Shown: positions 1 to 8,854, counted from the stretch's first letter. The stretch is 64,000 nucleotides of DNA from Schlegelella_A sp965246805 (GCA_965246805.1 CBDFFO010000003.1:186001-250000), one strand, 5' to 3'. Notes: generated by a model not told the origin, from the sequence alone. Program-made: numbers and translations.

Positions 1-30
1 GCGCCGCGCCTGCAGCAGCGCCGCGTTCAC
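1..30 (-). CDS. proB: Glutamate 5-kinase, N-terminal fragment (partial at window edge)
   Basis: Only ten codons are inside the window. They start at a GTG at 30-28 and read MNAALLQARR, running off the left edge. An AAGGA motif lies six bases upstream of the GTG, a good ribosome-binding site. In many betaproteobacteria obgE is followed directly by proB (first step of proline synthesis, phosphorylation of glutamate), whose proteins often begin with a short leader ending in an Arg-Arg pair before the nucleotide-binding strand. The identity is therefore inferred from position and start signals, not from any catalytic motif. Confidence 0.4.
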   Translation of the reverse strand, partial: MNAALLQARR

Positions 31-112
31 TGATATTCCTTCGCGCCGCGCTGGGCGGCAGCGCCGGAGGGTCCGGAGGCTCCTCTTCGTGGCTCGCGAC
101 GGCCGGGCAGGG

Positions 113-1186
113 TCATGCCGACGAGGCGGCACTCGCCGCATCGAAGCGCGGATCGATCACCGGCGGCTCGACGTTCTTCATGCCTGCCACGTGGTCGTAG
201 ATCGCCCGTGTCAGCGTCTCGCAACCTTCGCGCGTCAACGCCGAGATCTGGAACAACGGACCCTTCCACTTCAGTCGCTTGACGAAGTCCTTCACCCGCT
301 TGTCGCGATCTTCGGCCGGCAGCATGTCGATCTTGTTGAGCACCAGCCAGCGCGGCTTCTCGAACAGCTCGCGGTCGTACTTCTCGAGCTCCTTAGCAAT
401 GCTGCGAGCCTGTTGAACCGGATCGAACTCGCCATCGAAGGGCGCGAAATCGACCAGGTGCAGCAACAGGTGCGTGCGCTGCAGATGGCGCAGGAACAGG
501 TGGCCGAGGCCGGCGCCTTCGGCCGCGCCTTCGATGAGCCCCGGCAAGTCGGCGACCACGAAACTCTGTTCAGGACCGACGCGAACGACGCCGAGGTTCG
601 GGTGGAGGGTCGTGAAAGGGTAATCGGCGATCTTCGGGCGCGCGTTCGAGACCGCCGTGATGAACGTCGACTTGCCGGCGTTGGGCATGCCAAGCAAGCC
701 CACGTCGGCCAACACACGCAATTCGAGCTTGAGCTTGCGCGACTCGCCCGGCCAGCCCGGTGTCTTCTGCCGCGGCGCACGGTTCGTGCTGCTCTTGAAG
801 TGAAGGTTGCCGAAGCCACCGTCACCGCCCTTCGCGATCAGCACCTGTGCGTCAGGCACGAGCAACTCGGCGAGCGTTTCACCGGTGTCGGCGTCGCAAA
901 TGATAGTGCCCATCGGCATGCGCAGCACGACATCGTCGGCGGCCGCGCCATACTGGTCCGAGCCGCGGCCGTTCTCGCCGCGTCGCGCCTCGTGGCGTCT
1001 TGCGTAGCGGAAGTCGATCAGCGTGTTCAGGTTGCGGTCCCCGACCGCGAACACGCTTCCGCCGCGGCCACCGTCGCCCCCGTTCGGTCCGCCGAACGGA
1101 ATGAACTTCTCGCGCCGAAAGCTCATGCAGCCGTTGCCGCCTTCACCCGCGACGACGTCGATCGTCGCTTCGTCGACGAACTTCAT
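113..1186 (-). CDS. obgE: GTPase Obg/CgtA, ribosome assembly
   Basis: A 357-residue protein of the Obg family, normal length. Residues 1-158 form the glycine-rich Obg fold (MKFVDEATIDVVAGEGGNG at the N-terminus). The G domain follows, with G1 GMPNAGKST at 166-174, G3 DLPGLIEGA at 213-221 and an NKID motif near 285. Obg GTPases bind the large ribosomal subunit and link its maturation to nucleotide levels and growth. It is the third gene of rplU-rpmA-obgE, a conserved bacterial arrangement, about 140 bases behind rpmA and probably transcribed from the rplU promoter. A short Ala/Ser-rich tail ends the protein. Confidence 0.96.
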   Translation of the reverse strand: MKFVDEATIDVVAGEGGNGCMSFRREKFIPFGGPNGGDGGRGGSVFAVGDRNLNTLIDFRYARRHEARRGENGRGSDQYGAAADDVVLRMPMGTIICDADTGETLAELLVPDAQVLIAKGGDGGFGNLHFKSSTNRAPRQKTPGWPGESRKLKLELRVLADVGLLGMPNAGKSTFITAVSNARPKIADYPFTTLHPNLGVVRVGPEQSFVVADLPGLIEGAAEGAGLGHLFLRHLQRTHLLLHLVDFAPFDGEFDPVQQARSIAKELEKYDRELFEKPRWLVLNKIDMLPAEDRDKRVKDFVKRLKWKGPLFQISALTREGCETLTRAIYDHVAGMKNVEPPVIDPRFDAASAASSA

Positions 1187-1283
1187 GATCGGTGGGCGGG
1201 CCGGGCCGCCTGGGTTGCGCCATGCACTCGAGGTCTCCTGCTCCGGGTGTGCCGGCGATCGTAAGCCAGCCCCACAAATGCGA

Positions 1284-1303
1284 AACCCCGGCAGGCCGGG
1301 GTT
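1284..1303 (-). terminator. Weak terminator-like hairpin between rpmA and obgE
   Basis: On the minus strand AACCCCGG, a four-base loop and CCGGGGTT form a perfect 8-bp stem, followed by a broken T-rich run (TTTCGCATTT). The tail is poor, so this is more likely a partial attenuator or RNA-processing/stability hairpin that lowers obgE expression relative to the ribosomal protein genes than a full stop. Confidence 0.4.
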
Positions 1304-1325
1304 GGTTGCGGGTCAAAAGCGCCGG

Positions 1326-1583
1326 TCAGGTCGACGTGACGAACACCGTTTGCCGGTTGCGCGGACCCTTGATCGCATAGCTCACTGCACCGTCGACGAG
1401 AGCGAACAACGTGTGGTCCTTGCCGATGCCGACGTTCGTACCCGCGTGGAAACGAGTGCCGCGCTGACGGACGATGATCGAACCGGCCGTCACGACCTGG
1501 CCGCCGAACACCTTCACGCCGAGCATCTTTGGCTGCGAATCGCGGCCGTTGCGTGTTGAGCCGCCGCCTTTTTTCTGTGCCAT
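1326..1583 (-). CDS. rpmA: 50S ribosomal protein L27
   Basis: An 85-residue protein beginning MAQKKGGGSTRNGRDSQPKM, the classic bL27 N-terminus, whose tail reaches the peptidyl-transferase centre. The core carries GSIIVRQRGTRFHAGTNVG and GKDHTLFALVDG. The ATG at 1583 was chosen over upstream in-frame codons because L27 begins exactly here and a GGAGATAT ribosome-binding region precedes it. It lies 44 bases downstream of rplU and is co-transcribed with it. Confidence 0.97.
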   Translation of the reverse strand: MAQKKGGGSTRNGRDSQPKMLGVKVFGGQVVTAGSIIVRQRGTRFHAGTNVGIGKDHTLFALVDGAVSYAIKGPRNRQTVFVTST

Positions 1584-1627
1584 GACATATCTCCTGAACA
1601 GGGCTTCGCGGTCTGGAGCCGCGAGCG

Positions 1628-1939
1628 TTATGCGTTGACCGCGGTGATCTGCAGTTCGGTGAACGACTGACGATGACCCTGGCGCTTCTGGTAATGCTTG
1701 CGCCGGCGCATCTTGAAGATGCGAACCTTGTCGTGGCGGCCTTGCGAAAGCACAGTTGCGAGCACCGATGCGCCCGCGACCAGCGGGGCACCGAAGGACA
1801 ACTCGGCGCCGGCTCCGATGGCCAACACCTGGTCGAGGGTAACAACCGAGCCGACGTCGGCTGTGATGCGTTCCACCTTCAGTTTTTCTCCGGCCGCAAC
1901 CTTGTATTGCTTGCCGCCCGTCTTGATCACCGCGTACAT
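1628..1939 (-). CDS. rplU: 50S ribosomal protein L21
   Basis: A 103-residue protein starting MYAVIKTGGKQYKVAAGEKL, diagnostic of bL21, and ending with the RNA-binding stretch KMRRRKHYQKRQGHRQSFTE. L21 is a structural protein of the large ribosomal subunit. It is the first gene of rplU-rpmA-obgE and is divergent from ispB, an arrangement seen in many proteobacteria. The shared 183-base intergenic region contains a promoter-like element for each direction. Confidence 0.97.
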   Translation of the reverse strand: MYAVIKTGGKQYKVAAGEKLKVERITADVGSVVTLDQVLAIGAGAELSFGAPLVAGASVLATVLSQGRHDKVRIFKMRRRKHYQKRQGHRQSFTELQITAVNA

Positions 1940-2004
1940 ATGAATCCTTGCCTGACTGACCGCAGCGCCATGTTGAAACGCGCTCGCTTCCGGAAAAGCC
2001 TTTG

Positions 2005-2032
2005 ACTATACCACCGGCGTGCTCGAAGTTAA
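2005..2032 (-). promoter_or_regulatory. Putative sigma70 promoter of rplU-rpmA-obgE
   Basis: On the minus strand TTAACT (2032-2027) and TATAGT (2010-2005) are separated by 16 bases, close to the sigma70 consensus. It sits about 65 bases upstream of the rplU ATG. Read directly from sequence; no start site is known. Confidence 0.5.
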
Positions 2033-2094
2033 CCGTCCTGCTCGCGCCCGAGGAGAGAGCGCAAGCGGGCGCGCGCCGCACCGGCGCCCGTTTC

Positions 2095-2100
2095 TATAAT
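2095..2100 (+). promoter_or_regulatory. Putative -10 box upstream of ispB
   Basis: A perfect TATAAT lies 23 bases before the chosen ispB start. No convincing -35 box is seen at the usual spacing; the upstream stretch is GC-rich. A start site near 2107 would leave a leader of only about 16 bases. Confidence 0.4.
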
Positions 2101-2122
2101 CGACAGACCCACCGAGACCAGC

Positions 2123-3118
2123 TTGCACGCCACGACACCCCGCCCGGCCGACACCCTGTGCGAAGCCACAGCACTGATCGCAGCCGACATGCTGCGCGTC
2201 GACGACGTGATCCGGAGCCGCCTCGCGTCGCGCGTCGATCTGATCGACCAAATCGCGAACTACATCATCAGTGCCGGCGGCAAACGCCTTAGGCCCATGC
2301 TCGTGTTGCTGTTCTCGCGCGCCCTGGGATTTGAGGGCGAGGACCGTTTCGAGATGGCCGCCACGGTGGAGTTCATCCACACCGCGACGCTTCTGCACGA
2401 CGATGTGGTCGACGAATCGTCGTTGAGGCGCGGTCGCCAGACCGCGAACGCACTCTTCGGCAATGCAGCGAGCGTGCTGGTCGGCGACTTTGTCTATTCG
2501 CGCGCCTTCCAGATGATGGTCGCCGTCGACCGCATGCGCGTGCTCGAAGTGCTCGCCGACGCGACCAATGTGATCGCCGAAGGAGAGGTGCTGCAGCTCC
2601 TCAACATGCACGAGCCCGACGTGACGGTCGAAGATTACCTGCGCGTGATCCGCTTCAAGACCGCGAAACTTTTCGAGGCGAGCGCCCGCCTCGGCGCCGT
2701 GCTCGCCGAGGCCGACGACGCGGTCGAAGAAGCGTGTGCAACGTACGGCCGCTCGCTGGGCACCGCATTTCAGCTGGTCGACGACCTGCTCGACTACGAC
2801 GGTGCGACCGAATCGCTCGGCAAGAACGTCGGTGACGATCTGCGCGAAGGCAAGCCGACGTTGCCGCTGCTGGTCGCGATGGCACGCGGCACGCCCGAGG
2901 AGCGAGCGATGCTGCGCCACGCGATCGAGCAGGGCGAAGTGGCGCGTCTGGCGGAAATCGTCGAGGTGGTTCGCCGTACCGGCGCGCTCAGCGTCACCCG
3001 CGAAGCCGCGCGCGAAGAATCGGAAAAGGCCAAACAGGCGCTTGCACTTCTTCCGGCGTCGATGTTCCGGGACGCTCTGCTAGACTTGTGCGTGAAATCC
3101 GTCGAGCGGTCTGCTTGA
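2123..3118 (+). CDS. ispB: Octaprenyl diphosphate synthase (trans-polyprenyl synthase)
   Basis: A 331-residue class I prenyltransferase. The first Asp-rich motif is LLHDDVVDES and the second is DDLLDYDG; the substrate-binding GGKRLRP and the FGNAASVLVGDF stretch match IspB closely. The enzyme elongates farnesyl diphosphate with isopentenyl units to make the ubiquinone side chain. The start is a TTG at 2123; the next candidate, ATG at 2189, would remove the LIAADM segment that aligns with the E. coli N-terminal region, so the TTG is preferred. It is divergent from rplU, as in many proteobacteria, and is followed by a tRNA gene. Confidence 0.94.
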   Translation: MHATTPRPADTLCEATALIAADMLRVDDVIRSRLASRVDLIDQIANYIISAGGKRLRPMLVLLFSRALGFEGEDRFEMAATVEFIHTATLLHDDVVDESSLRRGRQTANALFGNAASVLVGDFVYSRAFQMMVAVDRMRVLEVLADATNVIAEGEVLQLLNMHEPDVTVEDYLRVIRFKTAKLFEASARLGAVLAEADDAVEEACATYGRSLGTAFQLVDDLLDYDGATESLGKNVGDDLREGKPTLPLLVAMARGTPEERAMLRHAIEQGEVARLAEIVEVVRRTGALSVTREAAREESEKAKQALALLPASMFRDALLDLCVKSVERSA

Positions 3119-3185
3119 TCGTGCGACCGGCAGGGTTCCAGGGCCTGATCGTAAGGCCGGACCGGGCTACCCGGTCGAAGAAAAT

Positions 3186-3262
3186 CGGGGTGTAGCTTAG
3201 CCTGGTAGAGCGCTACGTTCGGGACGTAGAGGCCGGAGGTTCGAATCCTCTCACCCCGACCA
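3186..3262 (+). tRNA. tRNA-Pro (anticodon CGG)
   Basis: A 77-base cloverleaf. Acceptor CGGGGTG pairs with CACCCCG, the anticodon stem CTACG/CGTAG encloses a TTCGGGA loop (anticodon CGG, reading CCG), and the T arm contains GGTTCGAATCC. The CCA end is encoded (3260-3262). CCG is a major proline codon in this GC-rich genome. It stands alone between ispB and pilB. Confidence 0.97.
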
Positions 3263-3429
3263 CACATTTACGTTTCGTTGCAAGGCGCCACGCTAGCATT
3301 GCTCGCGACTCGGCACCACGACCACACGACGTGATTTGTTCCCGGCGAGCGCGCCGCCGCTGGCGTTTACACCCGTGGGTGAATCGGCGATGATGCTTTG
3401 ATACCGACCCAGCATCGAGCAACCGCCGT

Positions 3430-5151
3430 TTGGACACTCTCGCCGAAGCCCCTCACTCGTCCCTTTCCGGCGTCGCCAGAGTACTGGTCCATGCGGGCAA
3501 GCTGAGCGCGAAGGTCGCCGAAGAGCTGGTGCGCGGCTCGCGTGACCAGCGCACCAGTTTCGTCGGTTCGGTCATCACTTCGGGCGCCGTCACGGCGGCT
3601 GAGCTTGCGCACACCTTGTCGACCGCGCTCGCGTTGCCGCTCCTCGACCTGGCGTCCGTCGATTCTCAAAAGCTGCCGCGCAATGTCATCGACGGCAAGC
3701 TCGCGACCCAGTACCAGGTCGTGGTGCTGGGCAAACGCGGCAATCGGCTCTTCGTCGGCGCCGCCGACCCCACCGACCAGGAAGCCGCCGAACGCATCAA
3801 GTTCGCGACGCAGATGTCGCCCGAGTGGGTCATCGTCGAGTACGACAAGCTTGCCAAGCTCATCGACGGCAACAGCGCCAGCGACGCTGAATCGATGGAC
3901 GCGCTCGTATCGGGCGACTTCGAGTTCGACGTCACCGACGATCTCCCGCAGCAGGGCGAAGCCGCCGCCGAATCGACGAGCGACGTGGAAGATGCGCCGG
4001 TCGTGCGATTCCTGCAGAAGATGCTGATCGACGCGATCAACCTGCGCGCGTCCGACCTGCACTTCGAACCTTACGAATTCCACTACCGCGTGCGCTTTCG
4101 CGTCGACGGCGAATTGCGCGAGATCACGCAGCCGCCGATCGCGATCAAAGACAAGCTCTCGTCACGCATCAAGGTCATCTCGCGCCTCGACATCGCCGAG
4201 AAACGCGTGCCGCAAGACGGCCGCATGAAGCTGAAATTCGGCAGCAAGGCGATCGATTTCCGGGTCAGTACGCTGCCGACGCTGTTCGGCGAGAAGATCG
4301 TCATCCGGATTCTCGACCCTTCGAGCGCCAAGGTGGGCATCGAGGCGCTCGGCTACGAGAAGATCGAGAAGGACCGCCTGATGAAGGCGATCCAGCGGCC
4401 GTACGGCATGGTGCTCGTCACGGGGCCGACCGGTAGCGGCAAGACCGTGTCGCTGTACACCTGCCTCAACATCCTTAATCAGCCCGGCGTCAACATCGCG
4501 ACCGTCGAAGACCCGGCCGAAATTAACCTGCCCGGCGTCAACCAGGTGAACGTGAACGACAAGGCCGGCCTCAATTTCGCGGTGGCTTTGAAGTCGTTCC
4601 TGCGCCAGGACCCGGACATCATCATGGTCGGCGAGATTCGCGACCTGGACACTGCCGACATCGCGATCAAGGCTGCGCAGACGGGCCACATGGTGATGTC
4701 GACACTGCACACCAACGACGCGCCGACCACCTTGACGCGGCTCGCCAACATGGGCGTGGCTGCGTTCAACATCGCTGCGAGTGTGCTTCTCATCACGGCG
4801 CAGCGTCTCGCGAGGAAGCTCTGCGAGAACTGCAAGGTGCCGGCGGACTATCCTCGCGAAGCGATGCTGAAGGCGGGATTCAAGCCCGAAGACGTCGACG
4901 GCAACTGGCGCCCGTACCGCGCGGTCGGTTGCTCGGCCTGCAACAACGGCTACAAGGGGCGCGTCGGCGTCTACCAGGTCATGCCGATCAACGAAGACAT
5001 CCAGCGCCTCATCCTGAGCGACGGCACGTCGATGGACATCGCGGCGCAGGCGGCTCGCGACGGCGTGCGCGATCTGCGACAGTCCGGTCTGTTGAAGGTG
5101 CGCGCCGGTCTGACGACGCTCGAGGAAGTGATCTCGGTCACCAACGAATGA
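3430..5151 (+). CDS. pilB: Type IV pilus assembly ATPase PilB
   Basis: A 573-residue GspE/PilB-family hexameric ATPase that powers pilus extension from the cytoplasmic face. The N-terminal MshEN-like domain spans about residues 10-160. The motor domain has Walker A GPTGSGKT at 332-339, the Asp box and Walker B DIIMVGEIRD at 396-405, and a His box (STLHTND). A zinc-binding tetracysteine (C465, C468, C501, C504) is typical of PilB. The start is a TTG with a weak ribosome-binding site; the N-terminus fits the family, but a start a few codons either way cannot be excluded. pilC and pilD follow in the same direction. No pilA or pilT is present in the window. Confidence 0.95.
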   Translation: MDTLAEAPHSSLSGVARVLVHAGKLSAKVAEELVRGSRDQRTSFVGSVITSGAVTAAELAHTLSTALALPLLDLASVDSQKLPRNVIDGKLATQYQVVVLGKRGNRLFVGAADPTDQEAAERIKFATQMSPEWVIVEYDKLAKLIDGNSASDAESMDALVSGDFEFDVTDDLPQQGEAAAESTSDVEDAPVVRFLQKMLIDAINLRASDLHFEPYEFHYRVRFRVDGELREITQPPIAIKDKLSSRIKVISRLDIAEKRVPQDGRMKLKFGSKAIDFRVSTLPTLFGEKIVIRILDPSSAKVGIEALGYEKIEKDRLMKAIQRPYGMVLVTGPTGSGKTVSLYTCLNILNQPGVNIATVEDPAEINLPGVNQVNVNDKAGLNFAVALKSFLRQDPDIIMVGEIRDLDTADIAIKAAQTGHMVMSTLHTNDAPTTLTRLANMGVAAFNIAASVLLITAQRLARKLCENCKVPADYPREAMLKAGFKPEDVDGNWRPYRAVGCSACNNGYKGRVGVYQVMPINEDIQRLILSDGTSMDIAAQAARDGVRDLRQSGLLKVRAGLTTLEEVISVTNE

Positions 5152-5211
5152 CGCTTGCTTTCGGCTAGCGGCAACCATCGAATTCACAGGCGAGGTCAAC
5201 CTCGAAACGCA

Positions 5212-6474
5212 ATGGCAACTTCAGTCGCAGTCAAGAAGTCCGGCAGCAGCAGCAGCCGTCGCGGGGCGGCGAGTTCGGCCGCGCCGGAAGTCTTCTACGA
5301 GTACGAGGGCAAGGACCGCAATGGCAAGCTGGTGCGCGGTGAAATGCGCGCCGGCGGTACCTCGATGGTGAGCGCGAGCCTGCGCCGCCAGGGCATTCTG
5401 ATCACGAAGGTGAAGAAGCGCCGGACCAGCGGCGGGCGTTCGATCAAGCAGAAAGACATCGCGATCTTCACGCGTCAGCTCTCGACAATGATGCGCGCGG
5501 GCGTGCCGCTGATCCAGTCGTTCGACATCGTCGCTCGCGGCAGCACGAATCCGAAGATGACCAAGCTGCTGACTGACATCCGCATGGACGTCGAAACCGG
5601 TACCAGCCTCTCGGCCGCGTTCCGCAAGCACCCGCTCTATTTCGACGCGCTCTATTGCAACCTGGTCGAGGCCGGTGAAGCGGGCGGTATTCTCGAAACG
5701 CTGCTCGATCGCCTGGCGATGTACCAGGAAAAAACGATGGCGATCAAGAACAAGATCAAGTCGGCGATGATCTATCCGATCGCCGTTCTGGTCGTCGCGT
5801 TCGTGGTCCTGACCGTGATCATGATGTTCGTGATTCCCGCGTTCGAGGACGTGTTCAAGTCGTTCGGCGCGGACCTCCCCGCGCCGACCTTGTTCGTGAT
5901 CGGCATGTCGAAGATCTTCGTCAAGTTCTGGTATCTGATCTTCATCATAGGCATCGGTGGCCCGATCATGTTCATGCAGACGTGGAAGCGCTCGCTGAAG
6001 ATGCAGCGCTACATGGACCGCCTGCTGCTGAAGGCTCCGGTGTTCGGCTCGCTGGTCAACAAATCGTCGGTCGCGCGCTGGACGCGCACGCTTTCGACGA
6101 TGTTCGCCGCCGGTGTGCCGCTCGTCGAAGCGCTCGACTCGGTCGGCGGCGCATCGGGCAACGCGGTTTTCAAGGACGCGACCGACCAGATCCAGAAAGA
6201 CGTGTCGACCGGATCCGCACTCACGACCTCGATGCAGACCACCGGCGTGTTCCCGGTGATGGTGATCCAGATGTGCGCGATCGGTGAAGAATCCGGTTCG
6301 CTCGATGCGATGCTCGGCAAGGCGGCCGAGTTCTACGAAGACGAGGTCGACGAAGCGGTGAAGGGTCTCTCGACGCTGATGGAGCCCTTCATCATCGTGA
6401 TTCTCGGCACCTTGATCGGTGGCATCGTGATCTCGATGTACCTGCCGATCTTCAAACTCGGTCAGGTGGTCTGA
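5212..6474 (+). CDS. pilC: Type IV pilus inner-membrane platform protein PilC
   Basis: A GspF/PilC-family integral membrane protein of 420 residues from the ATG at 5212. An in-frame TTG at 5155 would add 19 atypical residues. Two repeated GspF domains are visible: the first with IAIFTRQLSTMMRAGVPLIQ, the second with SVARWTRTLSTMFAAGVPLV. Transmembrane segments lie near PIAVLVVAFVVLTVIMMFVI, around FWYLIFIIGIG and at the C-terminus (FIIVILGTLIGGIVISMYLP). PilC connects the PilB motor to the growing pilus. It lies 60 bases behind pilB and 5 bases before pilD. Confidence 0.95.
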   Translation: MATSVAVKKSGSSSSRRGAASSAAPEVFYEYEGKDRNGKLVRGEMRAGGTSMVSASLRRQGILITKVKKRRTSGGRSIKQKDIAIFTRQLSTMMRAGVPLIQSFDIVARGSTNPKMTKLLTDIRMDVETGTSLSAAFRKHPLYFDALYCNLVEAGEAGGILETLLDRLAMYQEKTMAIKNKIKSAMIYPIAVLVVAFVVLTVIMMFVIPAFEDVFKSFGADLPAPTLFVIGMSKIFVKFWYLIFIIGIGGPIMFMQTWKRSLKMQRYMDRLLLKAPVFGSLVNKSSVARWTRTLSTMFAAGVPLVEALDSVGGASGNAVFKDATDQIQKDVSTGSALTTSMQTTGVFPVMVIQMCAIGEESGSLDAMLGKAAEFYEDEVDEAVKGLSTLMEPFIIVILGTLIGGIVISMYLPIFKLGQVV

Positions 6475-6479
6475 CGGCG

Positions 6480-7340
6480 GTGTCGATGCTGCCACTGGAG
6501 CTGGCCGAGGTCTTCTTCTCACCCTTCGCCCTCGCCGCCTTCGGCCTGTGCATCGGCAGCTTTCTAAACGTGGTGATTCATCGTCTCCCGCTGATGCTGG
6601 AGCGGGGCTGGAAAGAGGAGAGCGCCGAACTGCTCGGCGTCGAGGCGACGACGGAGCCGCCGATCACGCTTTCCACGCCGCGCTCTCGCTGCCCGTCGTG
6701 CGGGCATGCCATCGCCTGGGACGAGAACATCCCAGTCGTGAGCTACCTCTGGCTGCGCGGCCGCTGCGCGGCGTGCAAGGCGCGGATCTCACTGCGCTAT
6801 CCGTTCATCGAGCTTTTCACCGCGGTCGTCTTTGCATCGATTGGATGGCGCGTCGGCGCCGAGCCGGTCGTGCTGCTCTGGTGCGGCTTCGCGGCGGCAC
6901 TGATCGCTCTGGCGGGCATCGACTGGGACACCACGCTGCTGCCCGACAACATCACGCTGCCGCTGCTGTGGGTCGGCTTGGTCGCAAGTGCGATGGGCTG
7001 GACGCTGCCACTTGGCGAAGCGTTCTGGGGCGCCGTGGCGGGCTACCTGACCTTGTGGTCGGTCTACTGGGTGTTCAAGCTCGTGACCGGCAAGGAAGGC
7101 ATGGGGTTCGGCGACTTCAAGTTGCTCGGCGCACTGGGCGCGTGGCTGGGGGTGAAGATGATCGTACCGGTGCTTCTCGCGGCATCGGTGATCGGTGCCA
7201 TCGTCGGCATCGGCATGAAGATGAGTGCATCGTTGCGTGAAGGTCGCTATGTGCCCTTCGGCCCTTTCCTCGCCGGCGCGGGTCTTGCGGTGATGTTTGC
7301 GGGCTCCGGCCGCGTGCTGCGCTGGATAGGGTGGGCCTGA
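6480..7340 (+). CDS. pilD: Prepilin peptidase / N-methyltransferase PilD
   Basis: A 286-residue polytopic membrane protein of the bifunctional prepilin peptidase family. The N-terminal LCIGSFLNVVIHRLP is followed by a cytoplasmic zinc loop with two CxxC pairs (CPSC and CAAC). The catalytic aspartates lie in the GIDWDTTLLPDN segment and in GMGFGDFKLLGALGAW. It cleaves the leader of type IV prepilins and methylates the new N-terminus, and probably serves the T2SS pseudopilins at 55-58 kb too. The start used is GTG at 6480; ATG at 6486 is an equally plausible alternative two codons in. coaE follows 22 bases later. Confidence 0.95.
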   Translation: MSMLPLELAEVFFSPFALAAFGLCIGSFLNVVIHRLPLMLERGWKEESAELLGVEATTEPPITLSTPRSRCPSCGHAIAWDENIPVVSYLWLRGRCAACKARISLRYPFIELFTAVVFASIGWRVGAEPVVLLWCGFAAALIALAGIDWDTTLLPDNITLPLLWVGLVASAMGWTLPLGEAFWGAVAGYLTLWSVYWVFKLVTGKEGMGFGDFKLLGALGAWLGVKMIVPVLLAASVIGAIVGIGMKMSASLREGRYVPFGPFLAGAGLAVMFAGSGRVLRWIGWA

Positions 7341-7362
7341 CGGCCGCCCGATCGCCACACGC

Positions 7363-7989
7363 ATGGCGACCGACGCGCGCATCCTCGTCGGCTTGACCGG
7401 CGGCATTGGCAGCGGCAAGAGCACGGTCTCGGCGATGTTGGCGGCACGCGGTGCTGGCGTCATCGATACCGATCGCATCGCACGCCAGCTCTCCGAAGCG
7501 GGTGGCGCGGCGATCGAACCCGTTGCGAGCACGTTCGGTCGCGAATTCATCGGCAAAGGCGGCGCACTCGATCGCGCCCGAATGCGAGCGCTCGTGTTCG
7601 CCGAGCCGGGTGCACGGCAGCGGCTCGAGGCGATCTTCCATCCGCTGATCGGCGCCGAGAGCCGTCGCCAGGCGGACGCGAGCCGCGCGCGCGTCATCGT
7701 GTTCGATGTGCCGTTGCTGGTCGAGTCGGCGCACTGGCGCGCGCGTGTCGACGAGGTGTGGGTCATCGACTGCAGCGAAGCGACACAGATCGCGCGCGTG
7801 GGCGCACGGTCGGGCTGGGACGAAGCCGCGGTGCGCGCCGTGATCGCGAGCCAGGCCACGCGCTCGACTCGCCGAGCGGCCGCCGATGTGGTGATCGATA
7901 ACGACACCGCGACGCTGGCCGAACTCGACGCGGTCGTCGATGCCGCCTGGAACCAGCGGCTCGCGCTCGCCGGCGCTCCGAGCCTGTGA
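7363..7989 (+). CDS. coaE: Dephospho-CoA kinase
   Basis: A 208-residue P-loop kinase that phosphorylates dephospho-CoA, the last step of coenzyme A synthesis. The Walker A motif GGIGSGKST is at 13-21, followed by the substrate-binding IDTDRIARQL. The lid/CoA-domain stretch FDVPLLVESAHW and the R(S)GWDEAAV motif are family signatures. Placement after pilD and before zapD-yacG is a conserved proteobacterial arrangement. Confidence 0.95.
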   Translation: MATDARILVGLTGGIGSGKSTVSAMLAARGAGVIDTDRIARQLSEAGGAAIEPVASTFGREFIGKGGALDRARMRALVFAEPGARQRLEAIFHPLIGAESRRQADASRARVIVFDVPLLVESAHWRARVDEVWVIDCSEATQIARVGARSGWDEAAVRAVIASQATRSTRRAAADVVIDNDTATLAELDAVVDAAWNQRLALAGAPSL

Positions 7990-8098
7990 AACAATCCGCA
8001 GAGGCTGGCGCAGCATCTGTGTCGAGCATCGACGACTCCCCGCACTCGCGGGGCCGCCCGCCGAACGCCCGCGGCGCTTCACATCCCCGACCCTCGCT

Positions 8099-8854
8099 TT
8101 GATCCTTTACGAATACCCGTTCAACGAGAGCATCCGCACGATGCTTCGTCTCGAGCATCTGTTCGATCGGCTGGGTCAGCTGATCGCGCGCGACGCACCG
8201 GTCGATCACCACTACGCGCTCGCATCGATCTTCGAAGTGATGGACGTGGGCTCGCGCGCCGACTTGAAATCGGATCTGCTCAAGGACCTCGAGCGCCACC
8301 GTCAGCAATTCAGCAGCTATCGCGGCAACCCGGCGATTTCGGAGGCAGCGCTCGACGAAGTCACGGCGCGCATCGACCGCGCGTTCGCCGGCTTGAACCA
8401 GGTGTCGGGCAAGGCTGGCGCGGCGCTCACCAACAACGAATGGCTGATGAGCATTCGCAGCCGCATCAGCATTCCGGGCGGAACTTGTGAATTCGATCTG
8501 CCCGCCTACTACGCGTGGCAACAGTTCAGCGCCGAACGCCGCCGTTCCGATCTGATGCAATGGGTCGGTTCCCTGATGCCCTTCGCCGACGCGCTTCAAG
8601 TGCTGCTCGGGCTGTTACGCGATTCCGGTGTCCCGCACAAGGTCTGGGCCACCTCCGGGCAATTTCAGCAGAGCCTGCCGCAAGGTCGCGTCTATCACCT
8701 GCTGCGGGTGCATCTCGACGAAGAAGACACGGTCGTTCCGGAGATCAGCGGACATCGTTTGATGGTCTTGATCCGAATGATGCGTCAGGAAGCCGACGGG
8801 CGACTGAGGCCGAGCCCGGCCGACATCCCGTTCGATCTGACGCTCTGCTCATGA
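8099..8854 (+). CDS. zapD: Cell division protein ZapD (FtsZ-associated)
   Basis: About 251 residues, matching the ZapD/YacF (DUF1342) family. The N-terminus ILYEYPFNESIRTMLRLEHL corresponds to the conserved start seen in E. coli (VLFEHPLNEKMRTWLRIE), and SIPGGTCEFDLP plus EISGHRLMVLIRMM are also conserved. ZapD cross-links FtsZ filaments in the cytoplasm during Z-ring assembly. A TTG at 8099 was chosen because it puts the first residue right at the family start; upstream in-frame codons run into unconserved sequence overlapping coaE. Its stop overlaps the yacG start in ATGA. Confidence 0.9.
   Translation: MILYEYPFNESIRTMLRLEHLFDRLGQLIARDAPVDHHYALASIFEVMDVGSRADLKSDLLKDLERHRQQFSSYRGNPAISEAALDEVTARIDRAFAGLNQVSGKAGAALTNNEWLMSIRSRISIPGGTCEFDLPAYYAWQQFSAERRRSDLMQWVGSLMPFADALQVLLGLLRDSGVPHKVWATSGQFQQSLPQGRVYHLLRVHLDEEDTVVPEISGHRLMVLIRMMRQEADGRLRPSPADIPFDLTLCS

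Noticed and set aside
1284..1303. Strong transcription stop before obgE
   Set aside because: The hairpin is real but the T-tract is interrupted, so full termination is unlikely; kept only as a weak element.
3213..3437. Minus-strand 74-codon frame across the tRNA gene (GVRGFEPPASTSRT-like)
   Set aside because: It is the well-known false reading of the T-arm and anticodon region of a tRNA, not a gene.
5221..6522. 433-codon minus-strand frame opposite pilC
   Set aside because: His/Arg/Asp-rich translation with no motif, while the plus strand encodes intact PilC.
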